DNA from: Lancefieldella rimae ATCC 49626
GTDB lineage: Bacteria > Actinomycetota > Coriobacteriia > Coriobacteriales > Atopobiaceae
NCBI RefSeq assembly: GCF_000174015.1
Contig: NZ_ACFE01000005.1
Location: forward strand, 62,001 to 126,000
Direction of reading: 5' to 3'
Length of the DNA stretch: 64,000 nt
The notes beneath the pieces are model-generated. The model was not told the origin of the DNA and did not search any database. It was given only the letters and a program-made list of their open reading frames with translations. The position numbers were made by a program, and so were the translations under genes. Below are positions 27,387 through 36,233 of this stretch, piece after piece. Every line of letters begins with the position of its first letter. Within the stretch, counting starts at the first letter, position 1.

Positions 27387-28154
27387 TTAGTTCATCGCGC
27401 TCTTTACCATAGCGGCAAAAGAGTCAGCCTTGAGTGATGCACCGCCTACCAAAGCACCGTCCACGTCCTCTTTCTCGAGGAAGCCGTTGATGTTTTCGGG
27501 CTTTGCCGAGCCGCCATACAAAACGCGAATGCCGGCAGCGATCTCGGAGCCAAAAATCTCAGCTAACGTCTTACGGATTGCGCCGCACACCTCTTGCGCG
27601 TCATCAGCCGTCGCGGTCTTTCCGGTACCGATGGCCCAAATAGGCTCATAGGCCACTACGTACTTAGAGGGATCTGTAATCTCAAGACCGGCCGTATCGG
27701 CTTTAATCTGCTCGACGACAAACTCAACATGCTTTCCGGCTTCGCGAATCTCCAAAGACTCGCCGCAGCAAGAAATTGGGATGATACCGTGAGCCATCAA
27801 TGCCTTTGCCTTGCGGTTAATGTCCTCGTCAGTTTCGCCAAAATATCCGCGCCGCTCCGAGTGACCAATAATGCAATAGGTGGCACCTACGGACTCCAGC
27901 ATGGAAGGTGCGGTTTCTCCGGTATATGCACCGGACTCCTCCCAATATACATTCTGTGCGGAAAGAGCAACGGAAGAGTTTGCCTGAGTAAGAACCTCAG
28001 AGACGCCTTTGAGGTCAACGGCAGGAGGAGCCACCACGACATCAACGTCTCCTGTGCCTGCTGAGAGCTCATCAACGATTCCCTGGGCAAGTACGATTGC
28101 CTCAGAGAACGTCTTATTCATCTTCCAGTTGCCGGCAATCATACGCTTACGCAT
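27387..28154 (-). CDS. tpiA: Triosephosphate isomerase
   Basis: Interconverts dihydroxyacetone phosphate and glyceraldehyde-3-phosphate in glycolysis. Diagnostic residues: the lysine of AGNWKMN near residue 10, the catalytic His in GHSERR and the catalytic Glu in YEPIWAIGTGKTA, with the loop and GGSAKPEN phosphate site. Length is 255 residues. ATG 28154 overlaps the pgk stop by 8 bases and has GGAGG upstream inside pgk, so the two are coupled. Confidence 0.97.
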   Translation of the reverse strand: MRKRMIAGNWKMNKTFSEAIVLAQGIVDELSAGTGDVDVVVAPPAVDLKGVSEVLTQANSSVALSAQNVYWEESGAYTGETAPSMLESVGATYCIIGHSERRGYFGETDEDINRKAKALMAHGIIPISCCGESLEIREAGKHVEFVVEQIKADTAGLEITDPSKYVVAYEPIWAIGTGKTATADDAQEVCGAIRKTLAEIFGSEIAAGIRVLYGGSAKPENINGFLEKEDVDGALVGGASLKADSFAAMVKSAMN

Positions 28155-29337
28155 CGAGAAGCGCCTCCACTCCAGGAAGAGCCTTACCTTCAACGAGCTC
28201 CATGGATGCTCCACCACCTGTAGAGATCCAGCTCATCTTATCGGCAAGACCGAACTTATTGATAGCGGCAACGGAATCGCCGCCGCCGATAATGGACGTG
28301 CAATCGGAATCTGCAATGGCGCGAGCAACTGCCTCAGTGCCCTTTGCAAACTGATCAAACTCAAAGACACCCATCGGTCCGTTCCAGAAAACGGTCTTTG
28401 CGCCCTTGATAGCATCGGTATAGAGCTGAACCGTCTTGGGGCCAATATCCATGCCCATGCGATCATCAGGAATGTTGTCGGAATTGACAGCCTCCCCTTT
28501 TGCATCCTCGCCAAAGTGATCGGCCACAACGTTGTCAACAGGAAGCAAAATCTTGCAGCCCTTGGCTTCGGCTTTCTCGAGCATCTTCTTTGCAGGCTCA
28601 ACCCAATCGGGCTCCTGCAGTGAAGTGCCTACGGTATAACCCTTTGCGAGGAAGAACGTATAGGCCATACCACCGCCGATAATAAGGGTATCGGCAGAAT
28701 CAATAAGGTGATCAAGGACGCCAATCTTGGAAGAAACCTTCGATCCACCGACAATGGCAACAAACGGACGAGCAGGATCGGCAAAGATTGAGGTCAGCGT
28801 ATCAACCTCTTTCTCAAGCAGGAAGCCGGCATAGGCAGGCAGATAGGCAGCCGGTCCAACGACAGAACCCTGTGCGCGGTGAGCAGTACCAAAAGCATCA
28901 AGTACAAAGATGTCACCATACGAAGCAAGGATCTTTGCAATTTCCGGATCGTTTTTCTTCTCGCGCTTATCAAAGCGGACGTTCTCAAGGACAAGAACCT
29001 GGCCACTCTCAAGGGAGTCAACGGCTTCCTTGGCCTTCTCGCCATACGTGTCCTCTACGAACTTAACCGGCTTACCCAAAAGCTCAGAGAGCTTCTCGGC
29101 AGCGGGACGCAGTGAGAGCTCAGGCTGGAAGCCCGTACCATCGGGACGACCAAGGTGGCTCATCAAGATGACCTTGGCGTTGTGGTCAAGCAAATACTGA
29201 ATGGTGGGCAGAGCTGCACGGACACGAGTATCGTCGGTTACAACGCCATCCTTTAGAGGCACGTTAAAATCAACGCGCATAAGAACGCGCTTACCATCGA
29301 CATCGGCGTCACGAACGGTCTTCTTTGTGAAAGCCAT
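28147..29337 (-). CDS. pgk: Phosphoglycerate kinase
   Basis: Makes ATP from 1,3-bisphosphoglycerate. The 396-residue protein starts MAFTKKTVRDADVDGKRVLM and contains RVDFNVPL, SHLGRP, GGSKVSSKIGVLDHL and the C-terminal GGGDSVAAINKFG nucleotide-site motif. ATG 29337 has AGAGGA upstream; the frame is open a little further. It is coupled to tpiA and is preceded by gap after a 165-base spacer that carries a hairpin. Confidence 0.97.
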   Translation of the reverse strand: MAFTKKTVRDADVDGKRVLMRVDFNVPLKDGVVTDDTRVRAALPTIQYLLDHNAKVILMSHLGRPDGTGFQPELSLRPAAEKLSELLGKPVKFVEDTYGEKAKEAVDSLESGQVLVLENVRFDKREKKNDPEIAKILASYGDIFVLDAFGTAHRAQGSVVGPAAYLPAYAGFLLEKEVDTLTSIFADPARPFVAIVGGSKVSSKIGVLDHLIDSADTLIIGGGMAYTFFLAKGYTVGTSLQEPDWVEPAKKMLEKAEAKGCKILLPVDNVVADHFGEDAKGEAVNSDNIPDDRMGMDIGPKTVQLYTDAIKGAKTVFWNGPMGVFEFDQFAKGTEAVARAIADSDCTSIIGGGDSVAAINKFGLADKMSWISTGGGASMELVEGKALPGVEALLDA

Positions 29338-29437
29338 GTCATTCCTCTTTCTCTTCACGTTTCTTTGAATGCTGATTTCTTCTTATCCAGTAAGAAGACA
29401 TACAAGCCAAATACAAATGTACAGGCTAAATACTTCT

Positions 29438-29477
29438 CATAAAAAGGCGCAGCCGCGGCAGATGCTGCGACCGCGCC
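29438..29477 (-). terminator. Hairpin between gap and pgk
   Basis: On the minus strand a GC-rich stem beginning GGCGCGG and ending CTGCGCC is followed by TTTTTAT. It is imperfect but has a good T run. It could attenuate pgk-tpiA relative to gap. Confidence 0.65.
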
Positions 29478-29501
29478 GAAGCGTCACATATGTGAGCGCA
29501 C

Positions 29502-30527
29502 TTACGCAACGAACTTCTCGAAGTACTTGATGGTGCGGACCATCTGAGAAGTATAGGAGTTCTCGTTGTCGTACCAAGAGGTAACCTGAACGAGTGTCTG
29601 GCCGTTGCCAAGATCGTTGCACATGGTCTGTGTAGCGTCAAAAATGGAACCGTGGGTCTCGCCAACGATGTCGCGAGAAACAATCTGATCCTCGTTGTAT
29701 CCGAAGGTCTCAGGAATGGTCTCCGCATATGCCTTCATGGCAGCGTTGACCTCGTCAACAGTTACCTTCTTATCAACGACGGCATAAAGATTGGTGATGG
29801 AGCCGGTTGGCGTAGGAACGCGCTGAGCAGCACCGATGAGCTTGCCGTTGAGCTCAGGAAGGACAAGGCCGATTGCCTTGGCAGCACCGGTTGAGTTAGG
29901 AACAATGTTCTCGGCACCGGCGCGGGAACGACGGAAGTTACCCTTGCGCTGAGGACCGTCCAAAATCATCTGATCGCCGGTATATGCGTGAATGGTGGTC
30001 ATAATGCCGGAGACAATGTGCGCAAAGTCATTGAGGCCCTTTGCCATAGGAGCAAGGCAGTTGGTGGTGCAGGAAGCAGCAGAGATGATGTTGTCATCTG
30101 CGGTAAGAGTCTCATGGTTAACGTTGTAGACAATGGTTGGGAGGTCATTTCCTGCAGGAGCAGAGATAACAACCTTCTTGGCGCCAGCGTTAATGTGAGC
30201 CTGTGCCTTCTCCTTTGAAGTGTAGAAGCCGGTGCACTCAAGCACGACGTCAACATTAAGGTCTCCCCAGGGAAGGTTGTTTGCGTCTGCCTCTTTGTAG
30301 ATGATAATCTCATGACCATCAACAATAATGGAGTGGTCGGTGGACTCAACCTTGTGATCACGAGCATAGTTGCCCTGGGTAGAGTCATACTTCAAAAGGT
30401 AAGCAAGCATCTCTGGGGACGTAAGATCGTTGATGGCAACAATCTCGGAACCCTCGTGGCCAAACATCTGCCTGAAGGCAAGACGACCAATGCGGCCAAA
30501 GCCGTTAATAGCAACTTTTACTGCCAT
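29502..30527 (-). CDS. gap: Glyceraldehyde-3-phosphate dehydrogenase, type I
   Basis: NAD-dependent glycolytic enzyme of 341 residues. The Rossmann start [11 protein letters not shown] and the active-site [12 protein letters not shown] are intact, along with [16 protein letters not shown] 30527 has AAAGGAG 9 bases upstream. It follows whiA by about 105 bases, the conserved whiA-gap-pgk-tpi order of Gram-positive bacteria. Confidence 0.97.
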   Translation of the reverse strand: MAVKVAINGFGRIGRLAFRQMFGHEGSEIVAINDLTSPEMLAYLLKYDSTQGNYARDHKVESTDHSIIVDGHEIIIYKEADANNLPWGDLNVDVVLECTGFYTSKEKAQAHINAGAKKVVISAPAGNDLPTIVYNVNHETLTADDNIISAASCTTNCLAPMAKGLNDFAHIVSGIMTTIHAYTGDQMILDGPQRKGNFRRSRAGAENIVPNSTGAAKAIGLVLPELNGKLIGAAQRVPTPTGSITNLYAVVDKKVTVDEVNAAMKAYAETIPETFGYNEDQIVSRDIVGETHGSIFDATQTMCNDLGNGQTLVQVTSWYDNENSYTSQMVRTIKYFEKFVA

Positions 30528-30632
30528 ACGTAATGCTCCTTTCGATGACGTCAGGGCTTCTCCCCAACGGTCATAAAACATATAAACCGTACACCGTTTA
30601 TATTACCGCACTCACCGAAAAGTTAAACGGAG

Positions 30633-31601
30633 TTATTGAAACTTTTCTGCTTTCTGTACTATTTCCTCAAGCCGGAGAAGACGATGATACATTGCCGATT
30701 TCGATACGGACGGCACAAGAGATTCTCCCAGCGCCGCAAGTGATACCTCGGGATTTTCTCGCCTAGCCCGACAAAACTCTTGCACCGCGGGCGGCAGTTT
30801 GCTCAGTCCTATAAGTTGATCGGCACGATCAATCAAACTGAGTTGTAATGCCGCCGCATTAGAAGAGCGCCTCTGGTTGGCAACCTCCGCATTCACTCCT
30901 CGATTAACATTGTTGCGAACATACTTCATCTGGCGAGCCGCAAAGACAACCTTTGCCATATTCTGAGCTCCAATAAAACGCAAAAATGCAATGATATCGT
31001 CTGAGCTCTTGAGATACACCGCATACAGCTCACGCGTTCGTTCTGCCTGAGACGTATGTTTATTCCGATGATTCAAGCGGCCGGTAACTCCTGCCGTGGC
31101 GAGAAGAACCACAAGATCCTGGGCAAAACGCTCTCCCGTTACGGCAATCTCCAAATGAAAGTCCTTACGAGGGTCAGCAACAAAACCACCGGCCATAAAA
31201 GCACCACGGAGAAACGCCGCCCGCGCTTGTTTTGTTTGCAGAAGTGTTCGTGGTATTCCCTGGTTGATGCCAAAATCAGATGTCAGGATACCCAACTTGG
31301 CCAGGGCATCGCCCAGTGCTTCTTGATCGGAAATTTCAAGTAAGTAATTGCGTTTTTTATGCATAATGGAACGTCGGTATTCGATTGACGTACCTAAACC
31401 AAAAAGCTGGCGGGACAGCGCTACAACGGTACGCGCTACGGTACCCGTCTCGGTTACAATGCGCACGCTATACGAGCGGGTTCCGTGAAACGACAGCGTA
31501 CCCGTCACGCGTATCAATGCGGAGAGCTGCGCTAAATCAGCCTCTTTTGACGCGGACACGACGCGCGAAAGTTCATTTTTTACCTCGGCGGTAAATGACA
31601 T
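30633..31601 (-). CDS. whiA: WhiA family DNA-binding regulator
   Basis: A 322-residue protein with the WhiA layout: an N-terminal WhiA_N segment (MSFTAEVKNELSRV), a LAGLIDADG-homing-endonuclease-like middle (RGAFMAGGFVADPRKDFHLEI) and a C-terminal helix-turn-helix (ALGESLVPSVSKSAMYHRLLRLEEI). In streptomycetes WhiA controls sporulation; in non-sporulating relatives it is linked to division and is otherwise obscure. It starts 9 bases after rapZ ends. Confidence 0.95.
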   Translation of the reverse strand: MSFTAEVKNELSRVVSASKEADLAQLSALIRVTGTLSFHGTRSYSVRIVTETGTVARTVVALSRQLFGLGTSIEYRRSIMHKKRNYLLEISDQEALGDALAKLGILTSDFGINQGIPRTLLQTKQARAAFLRGAFMAGGFVADPRKDFHLEIAVTGERFAQDLVVLLATAGVTGRLNHRNKHTSQAERTRELYAVYLKSSDDIIAFLRFIGAQNMAKVVFAARQMKYVRNNVNRGVNAEVANQRRSSNAAALQLSLIDRADQLIGLSKLPPAVQEFCRARRENPEVSLAALGESLVPSVSKSAMYHRLLRLEEIVQKAEKFQ

Positions 31602-31610
31602 AGACCCTCT

Positions 31611-32534
31611 CTATTGCCCTTTGGCCTGCGTGTTTGCAAGCGCAAGATCACGGTGTGAAAGTGTAGCACGATAGCCCGCCTGCAGAAGGTGCTCGCTTGT
31701 TGCCTTTGCAATGGCCACGCTTCTATGCTGCCCTCCCGTACAACCAACCGCAATGGAGAGATGCGACTTTCCCTCTGCCACATAGCCGGGCATAATGACG
31801 TCCAGCAGTTCAAACCATGACTTTAGGAATTTCTTGGTTGTGGGGTTATCGAGCACGTATGTGGCAACGCGCTCATCAAGCCCCGTCATGGTGCGCATTT
31901 CTGGGTCATAAAACGGATTGGGCAAGAACCGCACGTCAATCATAAGATCCGACTCAACGGGCATCCCATGCTTAAAGCCAAACGAGAAAACATTTACTTC
32001 AAGAAGCTGCTGGTCGGAAAGCTCCGAGAAGATGCGGCGCAAGCGATTGCGCAGCGTTGTCGTGCGCATGGTTGACGTATCGATGACGACATCTGCTGCC
32101 TTGCGCACCACCGCAAGTTGCCTCCGTTCGCGCTTGACGGCCTTCTCAAGAGATTCACCCTGTTGTGCCACCGGATGCCGACGGCGATTCTCGTCATAGC
32201 GGCGCATGATAACCTCATCCGACGAGTCGAGAAAAACCATGCTGTAGGTCAGCTCATGGTCGGCAAGCGAATGCAGAACCTCAAGCATATCGTCAAAAAG
32301 TCCCTGCGAGCGCAAATCACACGTAACGGCCAGATGACGGCCTATACTTGAATTGATTCCCACCACGTTTGCAAGCTGCAAGATAAGCGTCGGCGGCAGG
32401 TTATCAATGCAGTAATATCCCATATCCTCAAAGACGTGCAGCGCCTGCGTGCGCCCGGAACCCGACATACCGGTAATAATCACAATGTCAGGCACGGATA
32501 CTTTTTGCCTTTGAATAGGATTATCTTGACCCAT
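31611..32534 (-). CDS. rapZ: RapZ/YvcJ family nucleotide-binding protein
   Basis: A P-loop protein of 307 residues that in Enterobacteria is an RNase adapter sensing glucosamine-6-phosphate. Here the loop reads TGMSGSGRTQ, with Arg in place of the usual Lys, as in actinobacterial members. FEDMGYYCIDNLPP, the C-terminal VAIGCTGGQHRSV and HRDL are also typical. It is followed directly by whiA; the yvcK gene that usually lies between them is absent. The nearby amino-sugar operon gives a possible link to GlcN6P sensing, which is inference. Confidence 0.93.
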   Translation of the reverse strand: MGQDNPIQRQKVSVPDIVIITGMSGSGRTQALHVFEDMGYYCIDNLPPTLILQLANVVGINSSIGRHLAVTCDLRSQGLFDDMLEVLHSLADHELTYSMVFLDSSDEVIMRRYDENRRRHPVAQQGESLEKAVKRERRQLAVVRKAADVVIDTSTMRTTTLRNRLRRIFSELSDQQLLEVNVFSFGFKHGMPVESDLMIDVRFLPNPFYDPEMRTMTGLDERVATYVLDNPTTKKFLKSWFELLDVIMPGYVAEGKSHLSIAVGCTGGQHRSVAIAKATSEHLLQAGYRATLSHRDLALANTQAKGQ

Positions 32535-32560
32535 AAGCCCTCTTCCTTTGCAAGGCCGAC

Positions 32561-32580
32561 GGCGAGAAGTACTTCTCGCT
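32561..32580 (-). terminator. Palindrome after nanE
   Basis: GCGAGAAGTACTTCTCGC is an 18-base perfect palindrome immediately after the nanE stop. It consists of two facing copies of the GCGAGAAG word. There is no T run, so it may be a 3'-end stabiliser rather than a true intrinsic terminator. Confidence 0.55.
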
Positions 32581-32584
32581 CTGT

Positions 32585-33274
32585 CTATGATTCAATCGCT
32601 GCTTTGAACCATGACGTAATTGAAGTCGGATGCGTGATGCCCGTGCCGGAGACAACTGCCCAAGCGCCAGCATCAATGGCAGCCTTGGCATCTGCGGGCG
32701 TGTGCACGTGTCCCTCGCAGATGATGGCAATACCGGGAAACTCGGTGGTCGCCTGGCGGAGCAGCGGCAAATCAGGACCGTCGTCCAAGGTGGTATCGAT
32801 TGCCGCCTTGTTATGCGAAAGCGTCGTTGAAACCAAATCGCAGCCGCACGCCACGGCACGGCGTATGTCATCCATGGTCATGCAATCGGCCATGACAAGC
32901 GCGTCGGTACGCTCACGCAAAGAGCGGACCGTTTCCGCAAACGTCCTTCCGTCGGGACGGGCGCGATCGGTTGCATCAAGCGCCACCACGTCTGCTCCTG
33001 CATTGACGACCGCAAGAGCATGACGCAAGGTTGGCGTAATGTAGACGCCCTCGTGTCCCTCTTTCCAAAGACCGATAACGGGGATTTCCACCCGTCCTTT
33101 GATGGCGGCAATATCGGAGAGTCCCTGGCACCTAATGGCGACAGCGCCTCCCAGCTCGCAGGCGCGCGCCATCTGTGCCATGGTTTCAGGGTGGCGAAGC
33201 GGCTCTCCGGGATATGCTTGCACGCTTACGATAAGTCCACCTTTGAGAGACTGTACCAGCGGATTTAATGACAT
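32585..33274 (-). CDS. nanE: N-acetylmannosamine-6-phosphate 2-epimerase
   Basis: Turns ManNAc-6-P into GlcNAc-6-P in sialic acid breakdown. A TIM-barrel of 229 residues with the NanE blocks GGLIVSVQAYPGEP, VAIRCQG, PVIGLWK (catalytic Lys), VALDATDRARPDG and CEGHVHTP (acid residue). Its start overlaps the end of nanK, so it is the last coupled gene of the nan operon; a palindrome follows the stop. Confidence 0.95.
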   Translation of the reverse strand: MSLNPLVQSLKGGLIVSVQAYPGEPLRHPETMAQMARACELGGAVAIRCQGLSDIAAIKGRVEIPVIGLWKEGHEGVYITPTLRHALAVVNAGADVVALDATDRARPDGRTFAETVRSLRERTDALVMADCMTMDDIRRAVACGCDLVSTTLSHNKAAIDTTLDDGPDLPLLRQATTEFPGIAIICEGHVHTPADAKAAIDAGAWAVVSGTGITHPTSITSWFKAAIES

Positions 33275-34263
33275 GTGTTCCTCGTCTCCAAATATGCGGG
33301 ATCAAAAAGATTTTCAACGGCACCAATAAGCGGTGCCCGGCCACCGAGCACACCTTTTATGATGGGTGTCGATTTGACAGGCGGCATTGCCTGACTCTCA
33401 AAAGCAGCATGCAGGGCGTTTTGCCAATACGGACCACACTCTGCCACGGAACCCGAAAGAATGATGGCGGCGGGGTCAAGCATATTGCACATGCTGCCCA
33501 GCACTTCACCAAGTGCCCGGCCGGAGAGTTCTTCGGCGGCTTGCGCACGCACGTCTCCGTTATTTGCACGAAAATCAATTTCGGCACCGTCCACGGGAGA
33601 ACCATCGTCGCAGCTGTCAATGCCTCCAAGCCGCAGATATTCGCGGATGATACCGGGGCCTGCGGCAACGGGTTCAAGGTGTCCCGTGGCTCCGCAGGAA
33701 CAAGCCACCCCTGCGGCTGCCAAAGCGGCCACGTGCCCTATATGGCCCGCCTCGTCATGAGCCCCGAGCATGATGATGCCGTGGTTTACAAATGCACCAC
33801 CGATACCCGTTCCCACGGCAACCACCAGTACCGAAGGGAGTTCTTTGCCTCCGCCGTGGCGTGCCTCACCAAGTGCGTGAGCGTGTACGTCGTTCAGTAC
33901 CGCACAGGGAAGACCGCATGATTCGGTTACGACGGTGCCAAGAGAAGTGCCTCCCCACCCGGGCATGAGATCGTTGGCAAAGGTAATGTTTCCGCTACGC
34001 GGATCTACGACACCCGCAGAAGAAATGCCGACTCCCACGGGCTTCTCGCCACGCTCTTCCGCGCGAACAAGGGCGTCTTTAATTGATTGGATAACCAGCT
34101 CAAGCACATGAGCTCCGCCCAAATCCGCTTCCGTAGGGATTTTTTTGACATCATGTACCTGCGGCATCTTCTCCGCATCCAGATCAACAAGGCCGCATGC
34201 AATTTTTGTACCGCCAATATCAACGGCAACGGCGGTTCTGCGTGCATCACATTCGTAGGACAC
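33265..34263 (-). CDS. nanK: N-acetylmannosamine kinase, ROK family
   Basis: Phosphorylates ManNAc to ManNAc-6-P with ATP. ROK features: AVDIGGTKIACGLV at the start, GTGIGGAFV, HDEAGHIGHV and the zinc segment CSCGATGHLE, in which the third family cysteine is replaced by His. The assignment as NanK rather than glucokinase rests on its place between the lyase gene and nanE. GTG 34263 has GGAGG 7 bases away; ATG 34269 two codons earlier is nearly on top of that site, so GTG is preferred. Length 332 residues. Confidence 0.88.
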   Translation of the reverse strand: MSYECDARRTAVAVDIGGTKIACGLVDLDAEKMPQVHDVKKIPTEADLGGAHVLELVIQSIKDALVRAEERGEKPVGVGISSAGVVDPRSGNITFANDLMPGWGGTSLGTVVTESCGLPCAVLNDVHAHALGEARHGGGKELPSVLVVAVGTGIGGAFVNHGIIMLGAHDEAGHIGHVAALAAAGVACSCGATGHLEPVAAGPGIIREYLRLGGIDSCDDGSPVDGAEIDFRANNGDVRAQAAEELSGRALGEVLGSMCNMLDPAAIILSGSVAECGPYWQNALHAAFESQAMPPVKSTPIIKGVLGGRAPLIGAVENLFDPAYLETRNTCH

Positions 34264-34290
34264 AATCATCCCTCCTCAAAAGGTTACGTA

Positions 34291-35214
34291 TCAGAGCAGA
34301 TTATTCTCAACAAGAACGGTGCGGATTGCTTCGGTATTTTCAGCGGAAAGAGGCCTTACGGGACGAGGCATCTGCGGCGTGTCAAAGACTCCCATAAGGT
34401 GAAGGGCACATTTGAAGGCACCTACACCGGCTCCGTATCCCTGCACGCCCGAGGTAACGTCAAAAATGTGAGATATTTCATTGAGCCGGTCTTGCTCGCG
34501 CTTAACCGAAGCCCAATCCCCCTCCTGTGCAGCCTTCCACATGCGAACGTATCCTTCAGGCTCAACGTTTGCAAGGCCCGGAACGGATCCATCCGCCCCG
34601 GCGAGAAGCGCCCCGTCAACCACAATCTCATGGCCGGTCAAAAGCGCCATGGGGTGACCGTTTTTCTCGTTTTCTTGTACAAGATATCGGAAAGATGCGT
34701 CATCTCCCGATGAATCCTTCACACCCGCAAGGACTCCCTCTGCGCCCAGACGTGCAAGAAGTTTCCACGGAAGCTTGGTGTGCACACATACCGGAATGTC
34801 ATAGGCAAAAAGAGGTGCGTCAAGCTCAGCGTGAAGGATACGGAAATGTTCTTCTATCTCGGCGATGCCACCAAGAGCGTAAAACGGTGCCGTTGCCACA
34901 AGCGCGTCGGCTCCCGCCTCAAGCGCACGGTGTCCATGCTCAAGCACGCGCTCGGTCTGCGTGTCAATAATGCCCACCAACACGGGGACACGACCCGCAA
35001 CGATACGGACTGCCTCTCGGACAATCTGATCACGTCTCTCATCGGTGGCAAAGACAACCTCCCCTGATGAGCCGAGGAAAAAGAGACCGTCAACGCCGGC
35101 ATTAATCATGCGATTGACGGAGCGCTCAAAGGAAACCACATCAAGCTGATGGTCTTTGGTATCGGGGGTAACGACAGGAGGAATAACCCCTCTGAATGCA
35201 AGATTTGTAGACAT
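34291..35214 (-). CDS. DapA/NanA family aldolase, probable N-acetylneuraminate lyase
   Basis: A class I aldolase of 307 residues, TIM-barrel. The family sites are FFLGSSGEVVF near residue 40, the Tyr in FAYDIPVC near residue 138 and the Schiff-base Lys in AGVKDSSGD near residue 165. Sequence alone fits dihydrodipicolinate synthase or a keto-acid aldolase nearly as well, but the position before nanK and nanE and after the transporter makes cleavage of sialic acid to ManNAc and pyruvate the likely reaction. ATG 35214 has AAGGATTCGG upstream. Confidence 0.8.
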   Translation of the reverse strand: MSTNLAFRGVIPPVVTPDTKDHQLDVVSFERSVNRMINAGVDGLFFLGSSGEVVFATDERRDQIVREAVRIVAGRVPVLVGIIDTQTERVLEHGHRALEAGADALVATAPFYALGGIAEIEEHFRILHAELDAPLFAYDIPVCVHTKLPWKLLARLGAEGVLAGVKDSSGDDASFRYLVQENEKNGHPMALLTGHEIVVDGALLAGADGSVPGLANVEPEGYVRMWKAAQEGDWASVKREQDRLNEISHIFDVTSGVQGYGAGVGAFKCALHLMGVFDTPQMPRPVRPLSAENTEAIRTVLVENNLL

Positions 35215-35255
35215 GTACCGAATCCTTTCCGGTTGAATATCATTCAACGTAGTCA

Positions 35256-36233
35256 TTAAAGTCTACCGCCTGAATACGTCAACAAAAAGTCAATTTGCAA
35301 GTTTTCAAAATCGTTAATGCGCTCATGTGCGTGTCTGGGATAGACCGCCATCCGCTTTTGTTCCGCAGGAATGCGGTTGTATGCCGCAAACGTTCCTTCG
35401 GGAAGAGACGACCGGTCCTCCAGCGAGCATGCCATCAACGTTGGACAGGTGATGCGCTCGGTAAAGCTTGCGGTATCGAGAAGACCCATGGCATCTGCAA
35501 TCCGTACGTTTTTCGGTGTTTCCTGCGCACTGCAAAATCCATCCGGCACGCACGCTGCGGAGTCGGCAAAGAAGGGGTTTTGTGCCATGACACCTGCGCA
35601 TTGGGAGCCGAGCAATGCCGCCGTATCCAAAGCCAGTGTCCCGCCAAGTCCTTCTCCCCAGGTTATAAGACAACCCTTGTCAACAAAGGGAAGCAGTCGT
35701 GTGGCATGAGCCGCTGCATACGCATCGGATACCAACTGAAAGAGAGGAGCTCTGCATGCACACTCAACGGCGGAATCTTCCGCTCGATCGAGTGCGTTTG
35801 CATTGAAATAGTACGCCGTCAGATTACCGGCACTGACCTCGCCTTTCCATGCTTTCTCAAACGATGTATACACTGCCTGAGGAAGACTGCGGATTTCAGG
35901 AGCCACCACGGCAAAGCCAAGCGACGCAAAGCGCGCCAGATGCAGCCAGCCCCGCACTTCTCGACCACAATCGGTATACAGTATGACGGTTGGCAAAGAG
36001 GCCACTCCCCTGGGGCGCAGTATATGAGCTTTGAGAGAGACATCGTCAGAGGCGAGGTACGTAAACTCCTCGCAGGTAAGACGTGAGCAGTTTACGGAAG
36101 CCTTCCGCACTTCCCTTGCTTCGGGTTTATTTTCCTCGCAAACGTCTGCCCAAAATTCGTCGAAAACGTCCGGACAAAGCGTGCGTCCATGATAGGTTTT
36201 AAGAAAATCCCGATATGACGAGACGTCTCTCAT
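35256..36233 (-). CDS. CE7-type esterase homologue lacking the nucleophilic serine
   Basis: A 325-residue alpha/beta hydrolase of the acetylxylan esterase/cephalosporin deacetylase family, a diverged paralogue of the next gene upstream. Where that protein has the nucleophile elbow GQSQGG, this one reads WGEGLGG, so the serine position is Gly. The acid region (CSLEDRSSLPEG) and a His near the end (RHAHERI) remain. It may be catalytically inactive, or act as a binding subunit or with another nucleophile. ATG 36233 overlaps the upstream stop as ATGA. Confidence 0.78.
   Translation of the reverse strand: MRDVSSYRDFLKTYHGRTLCPDVFDEFWADVCEENKPEAREVRKASVNCSRLTCEEFTYLASDDVSLKAHILRPRGVASLPTVILYTDCGREVRGWLHLARFASLGFAVVAPEIRSLPQAVYTSFEKAWKGEVSAGNLTAYYFNANALDRAEDSAVECACRAPLFQLVSDAYAAAHATRLLPFVDKGCLITWGEGLGGTLALDTAALLGSQCAGVMAQNPFFADSAACVPDGFCSAQETPKNVRIADAMGLLDTASFTERITCPTLMACSLEDRSSLPEGTFAAYNRIPAEQKRMAVYPRHAHERINDFENLQIDFLLTYSGGRL

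Noticed and set aside
33265-34263. Assignment of this ROK gene as glucokinase or a transcriptional repressor
   Set aside because: There is no helix-turn-helix domain, and its position between the lyase gene and nanE favours ManNAc kinase.
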